Assembly: GCA_028283765.1 (NCBI GenBank)
Contig: JAPWJY010000008.1
Span: forward strand, 1,245,001-1,309,000
DNA from: Parvibaculaceae bacterium
GTDB lineage: Bacteria; Pseudomonadota; Alphaproteobacteria; Parvibaculales; Parvibaculaceae
DNA length: 64,000 nucleotides
Reading direction: 5' to 3'
In this document: positions 60,596-64,000 of the stretch, piece after piece
Layout of the letters: each line of letters opens with the position of its first letter
Position numbering within the stretch: the stretch's first letter is position 1
Position numbers and translations under genes: made by a program
Notes under the pieces: generated by a model
Database searches by the model: none
The model's input: only the letters and a program-made list of their open reading frames with translations
What the model was told of the DNA's origin: nothing

Positions 60596-62485
60596 ATGAA
60601 AATCCTGGGTGCCGCCATTGCGGCCTGTCTTCTTGCTCCCGCAGTTCTGTGGGGAACGGGGGCACATGCGCAGGCCGCGCCACAAGTTGAAGCGCCTGCG
60701 CCGGTTCCGCCTCAGGGACGTGCGCAGAGCCGCTATTCGAGCCTCGTCGTCTATGGCGACAGCTATGCGGACAATGGCAATCTGATCAATGGCGCTCTTG
60801 TCGTGCCGGGGCAGCCTTATCCGCGTCACACGACGGGCAATGTGGGGTTCCTGGGCTTTCTCGCCTATCCGACCGCTCTTCAGGGGCAACTGGGTCTGCC
60901 TGATTCCGGCATGTTCAATTATGCTTATGCAGGCGCTGATTCAGGACCGGGCGCGCCGCCTCTGCTGCTCGGTTTCGGCCAGCAGATCGATGCGTCGCTC
61001 GCGCTTGGCCAGCGTTTCGGCGAAAACGATCTCGTCGTCATCAATATTGGCGGAAACGATGGCGGTGCTTCCACTGGCGGGCTCAGTCTGGCGGATGCGC
61101 CCGCCACGGCGGCCACGGCGGCGGCGAACATCGGCAATGGCGTTCGCACGCTGGTGAATGCGGGCGCCCGGAATTTCATGATCAACACCTTCGATGATCC
61201 CAGCATCATCCCCAATGTCTCCAGCGGCATGTATGGGCAGGAGGCGATTGCCGCCGACAGGCTCTATGGATCCTTGCTCTATGCGCAGGAAGAGGCGGCG
61301 CTCGCGCCACTGGCCCAGAGCGGCGTGAGGATTTTCACGTTCAACCTGAGCCAGTTCGGCAGGCAGGTGGACGCCAACCCGGCCCTTTACGGGTTCACGA
61401 ACGTCTCCACCCCTTGCCAGAACACGCCTGCTTGCGCCACGCCCACATCGCCCGGGCAATACACCAACGCCACCTTTGATGGCCTGCACCTGACGACGGG
61501 GGCCTTTCTTCTGGCCGCGCGCTATATGGACAATCTGCTGCTGGCGCCGACGACATTTCCGGGGCAGGTGGATTTTGCCCAGGCCATCACCGGGAGTTTC
61601 ACCGCATCGACGCTCAACCGTCTGGACGCCGGGCATTATGCGCCGCGCGATGACGCGAAGCCCTTTTCCTTCTATGTGACGGCGGCGGGCGACAAGGGCG
61701 AGGATGACGGCAACAGCGACGCGACCGGCTATCATTATAACTCGGTTGGCGGCACGCTCGGTTTTGATTATCAGCTCAACGCCCAGCTCGCTCTGGGAGC
61801 GGTTTTCTCCTATTCGAGCCCAAACGTGAAGCTCGATGGCGGGGCAGGGCACTATGATACGGACAGCTATCAGGGGGCGGTCTATGCCTCATACACCTCG
61901 GATCACTGGGTTGCCGATGCGCTGGCTGGATATGGACGGACCAGCTACGATCTGGATCGCCCCGGCATCATCGACACCATTCGCGGCAATACGCACGCCA
62001 ACAGCTTCTCGCTGGCGGCGAAGGCGGCCTATCTGTTCGATCTGGGGCTCCTGCGCGCCGGCCCGCTGGCCGGGTTCACCTACACGCATTCGAAGGTCAA
62101 CGGCTACACGGAATCAGGCGACCCGCTCCTGACCTTCAATGTCGGCAGCCAGACGCTTGCAAGCCTGACGGGCAGCGCGGGCGTGCAGGTCAGGCTTCCT
62201 TTCGAGGTGGCTGGTCATGCCATCAACCCCTATTTCAACCTCACGGCCGAGCATGATTTCCATGATGGCGATCGCACGCTCGAGATCAGCGAAACCCAGT
62301 CGCCGCTATTGCCGATCTTCACCCGTGTCGAGGGCGATGGCACTGACACCTATGGCAGGGCGCAACTGGGTGTGAGCGCCGCGCTCACCGATAGTCTTTC
62401 CCTTGTCGCGGATGCGGGAACCACCTTCGGCCGGGACAGCGGCTATGATCTGGCAGGCAACATCGGGTTGAGCTATCGTTTCTGA
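60596..62485 (+). CDS. Autotransporter SGNH/GDSL esterase
   Basis: The 629-aa outer-membrane protein has a signal peptide (1-26, ending AHAQA). The SGNH passenger (about 45-320) has block I LVVYGDSYADNGNL, with Ser in GDSY instead of GDSL, the NIGGNDGG block III, and catalytic Asp-x-x-His in NATFDGLHLTTGAF. A C-terminal autotransporter beta-barrel (about 345-629) ends in NIGLSYRF, the outer-membrane terminal Phe. It resembles EstA/EstP-type surface lipases. Its own promoter region seems likely after a 109-bp gap. Confidence 0.9.
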   Translation: MKILGAAIAACLLAPAVLWGTGAHAQAAPQVEAPAPVPPQGRAQSRYSSLVVYGDSYADNGNLINGALVVPGQPYPRHTTGNVGFLGFLAYPTALQGQLGLPDSGMFNYAYAGADSGPGAPPLLLGFGQQIDASLALGQRFGENDLVVINIGGNDGGASTGGLSLADAPATAATAAANIGNGVRTLVNAGARNFMINTFDDPSIIPNVSSGMYGQEAIAADRLYGSLLYAQEEAALAPLAQSGVRIFTFNLSQFGRQVDANPALYGFTNVSTPCQNTPACATPTSPGQYTNATFDGLHLTTGAFLLAARYMDNLLLAPTTFPGQVDFAQAITGSFTASTLNRLDAGHYAPRDDAKPFSFYVTAAGDKGEDDGNSDATGYHYNSVGGTLGFDYQLNAQLALGAVFSYSSPNVKLDGGAGHYDTDSYQGAVYASYTSDHWVADALAGYGRTSYDLDRPGIIDTIRGNTHANSFSLAAKAAYLFDLGLLRAGPLAGFTYTHSKVNGYTESGDPLLTFNVGSQTLASLTGSAGVQVRLPFEVAGHAINPYFNLTAEHDFHDGDRTLEISETQSPLLPIFTRVEGDGTDTYGRAQLGVSAALTDSLSLVADAGTTFGRDSGYDLAGNIGLSYRF

Positions 62486-62506
62486 CGGACCAGATGGCAG
62501 GAGGCT

Positions 62507-62540
62507 TGCATATATTTGGTCGAATGATCAAATATATGCA
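62507..62540. promoter_or_regulatory. Perfect 12-bp inverted repeat before class II aldolase
   Basis: TGCATATATTTG (62507-62518) and CAAATATATGCA (62529-62540) flank 10 bp; inner bases TTGGTC/GATCAA continue the symmetry imperfectly. It sits 27 bp before the aldolase start and overlaps no gene. The inner TGGTC-N4-GATCA looks like sites of FadR-type GntR regulators, but no regulator gene is adjacent. There is no T-run, so it is not a terminator. Confidence 0.5.
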
Positions 62541-62566
62541 GCCTTCACCCGATCCGGAAATGAAAC

Positions 62567-63358
62567 ATGGTCTCCATCGCCCCGCCTGAACTCGCCACGC
62601 CCGCCCTGCTGCGCAACAGCCGGATCGATGGACCGCTCGTCGAGCAGGCGCGGGTGGATCTGGCGGCGTGTTTTCGCATGGCGGCCCGCCTGGGGATGCA
62701 GGAAGGTATCTGCAATCATTTCTCTGCGCTGGTGCCGGGTTGTGACGATCTGTTCATGGTCAACAGATATGGCTACGCCTTCAACGAGATTACCGCCTCG
62801 AACCTGCTGATCTGCGATTTCAACGGCAATGTTCTGGCCGGGGATGGCGAGCCGGAGGCGACGGCGTTTCATATCCATGCCCAGGTGCACAAGCGGCGTC
62901 CCCGGGCGAGAGCCGCTTTCCACACCCATATGCCGAACGCCACGGCGCTCTGCATGATCGAGGGCGATCCGCTGGTCTGGGCCGGGCAGACCGCGCTCAA
63001 GTTCTACGGCCGCACCATCGTCGATGAACACTATAACGGGCTTGCCCTTGATGAGTCGGAAGGTGAGCGCATTGCGGCGGCCATGGGCGAGGCGGATGTG
63101 GTGTTTATGAAGAACCACGGCGTCATGGTGGTCGGGCCGACCATCGCGGAGGCCTGGGACGATCTCTATTATCTGGAACGCGCCGCCGAAGTGCAGTTGA
63201 AGGCCATGAGTTCAGGCCGCAAGCTTGTGCCGGTCGCCCCCGGCGTGGCGCTCAAGACCTATGAGCAGATGCGCAGGAACGACCCTGAGGATGCGCATTT
63301 CCATCTTGAAAGCGTGAAGCGCACGCTCAGCCGCCTCGAACCCGATTTCGCGCAATAG
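62567..63358 (+). CDS. Class II aldolase/adducin family protein
   Basis: The 263-aa protein has the FucA/AraD fold: QEGICNHFSALVPG, AAFHTHMPNATALCM with metal-binding His-x-His, and VVFMKNHGVMVVGPTIAEAW with the third His. EPEATAFHIHAQVH holds the catalytic-type region. Relatives are aldolases, epimerases or decarboxylases acting on phosphorylated sugars or acids. An inverted repeat just upstream suggests control by a repressor. Substrate unknown. Confidence 0.84.
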   Translation: MVSIAPPELATPALLRNSRIDGPLVEQARVDLAACFRMAARLGMQEGICNHFSALVPGCDDLFMVNRYGYAFNEITASNLLICDFNGNVLAGDGEPEATAFHIHAQVHKRRPRARAAFHTHMPNATALCMIEGDPLVWAGQTALKFYGRTIVDEHYNGLALDESEGERIAAAMGEADVVFMKNHGVMVVGPTIAEAWDDLYYLERAAEVQLKAMSSGRKLVPVAPGVALKTYEQMRRNDPEDAHFHLESVKRTLSRLEPDFAQ

Positions 63359-63403
63359 AGCCCAGCCCGATGCGCTTTCCTCCATTGAGGGTGTGTGGTG
63401 AGG

Positions 63404-64000
63404 TTAGTGCTTGATGAAATGGGTCACGCCGTAATTGACGACGGTCATGATGTATTTCGACCAGTGGTCGTAACCGGGGCTGCGCCCGTTCACGGTTGCG
63501 AAATGGGCGCCGTCCTCGGTTTCGAACTCGCCGGGTTTCCCCATCATCAGCGAGGTGACGTAATAGCAGGGCGTCACCACATTCTTCAAAAGCGCGTCGA
63601 GCCGTTCGACCTTGTGAGGCGTTTTGGGGAAGATGCTTTTGTCCTGCCCGTAGGGAGGGCCAACCCAGATGCAGGAGGCTCCGCCACTCTTTATCTGTTC
63701 GGCAATGGTCGAAGCCTGATCCCAGATCCATGAGCGGGGGAAAGTCGCATCATCGTTGGTGTAGCCGCCCATGGCGTCTCCCAGAATGATGACCACCAGG
63801 TTGGGGTGATATTTGGCGAGCAGCGCCTGAATGCTTTCAGACGGTTTGCCATGCGGCACCAGCTTGAAAGCAGGCTTCTCCTTCGGGGTGGCTTCCACGG
63901 AACAGTTGGTCGGTTCGCCCCCTTCAATATAGGAGGACGCATTGTTGCCGCAGGCCGCCTCGATATAAACGGAAGCGCCTTCCGCCGTCATGGTTTCATA
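63404..64000 (-). CDS. SGNH-hydrolase-like protein (partial, cut by right window edge)
   Basis: At least 195 residues are visible on the minus strand, and the frame stays open to the last base of the window (reading YETMTAEG), so the N-terminus is probably missing. GDAMGGYTNDD follows the strand LVVIILG, and CIWVGPPYGQDKS plus DGAHFATVNG near the end resemble SGNH block order, with possible Asp-x-x-His. The block I Ser would be in the missing part. Four Cys suggest a secreted protein. Assignment is tentative. Confidence 0.55.
   Translation of the reverse strand, partial: YETMTAEGASVYIEAACGNNASSYIEGGEPTNCSVEATPKEKPAFKLVPHGKPSESIQALLAKYHPNLVVIILGDAMGGYTNDDATFPRSWIWDQASTIAEQIKSGGASCIWVGPPYGQDKSIFPKTPHKVERLDALLKNVVTPCYYVTSLMMGKPGEFETEDGAHFATVNGRSPGYDHWSKYIMTVVNYGVTHFIKH

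Noticed and set aside
1-64000. Insertion sequences, prophage genes or rRNA operons
   Set aside because: No transposase, integrase or phage structural gene and no rRNA sequence was recognised on either strand.

Overview
The window is about 64 kb of high-GC, densely coded bacterial chromosome. The gene families point to an alphaproteobacterium: an IalB-family protein, HspQ, a CYP153-type P450, a malyl-CoA-lyase-like enzyme, holdfast-like polysaccharide genes and an alphaproteobacterial style of urt/ure cluster. I cannot name the genus. There are no rRNA genes, no intact mobile elements and no intact CRISPR array. The left edge cuts queA (only its last 13 codons are present) and the right edge cuts a gene related to SGNH hydrolases.

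Left part (1-2.2 kb): queA and tgt (queuosine tRNA modification), then tRNA-Lys(TTT) with a good sigma70-type promoter. Behind the tRNA lies an AT-richer, degenerate stretch. It holds overlapping copies of an 8-bp motif, one solitary repeat resembling type I-E CRISPR repeats, and an orphan N-terminal HD-nuclease fragment of Cas3. This looks like the scar of a deleted type I-E CRISPR-Cas locus.

Nitrogen block (2.2-17.2 kb): urtABCDE (urea ABC transporter, + strand) converges on a ten-gene minus-strand operon, ureD-A-B-C-E-F-G-ureJ, followed by a permease/histidine-kinase fusion and a LuxR-type response regulator. Urea import, urease, nickel handling and a candidate transceptor signalling pair are therefore in one place. 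The 1134-aa fusion (NCS1-like permease, eight-cysteine cluster, histidine kinase, receiver) is the most unusual single protein here.

Middle (17.2-47.2 kb) is mixed housekeeping and accessory genes: a DUF3309-like miniprotein, a DAO-family oxidoreductase, an SDR/LysR divergent pair, a SYLF protein, a flavin monooxygenase, and an MFS exporter. These are followed by a small cysteine-rich lipoprotein, a Fur-box-controlled efeUOB iron-uptake operon with an extra M75 protein, a CbpA-like DnaJ, a Crp/Fnr regulator divergent from a CYP153-like P450, and TrkH. Next come beta- and gamma-carbonic anhydrases, an orphan peptide-binding protein, IalB, an acetyltransferase, HspQ, an Old Yellow Enzyme, ZntB, a malyl-CoA-lyase-like protein, an MFS carrier, a GST, a thioesterase and AspA.

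Polysaccharide block (47.3-60.5 kb): a Wzy-type export and polymerisation set with a CpsD-like ATPase lacking the canonical P-loop lysine, Wzc-like, Wza-like, Wzx-like, Wzy-like, a WecG/TagA-type glycosyltransferase, an initiating sugar-phosphate transferase and a GT2. It is followed by a compact operon that can account for GDP-D-glycero-D-manno-heptose synthesis: transaldolase, nucleotidyltransferase, GmhB-like phosphatase, GmhA-like isomerase and HddA-like kinase, plus a PAP2 phosphatase. The block suggests a heptose-containing exopolysaccharide or holdfast-like adhesin.

The right end has an autotransporter esterase, a class II aldolase preceded by a strong inverted repeat, and the truncated SGNH-related gene.
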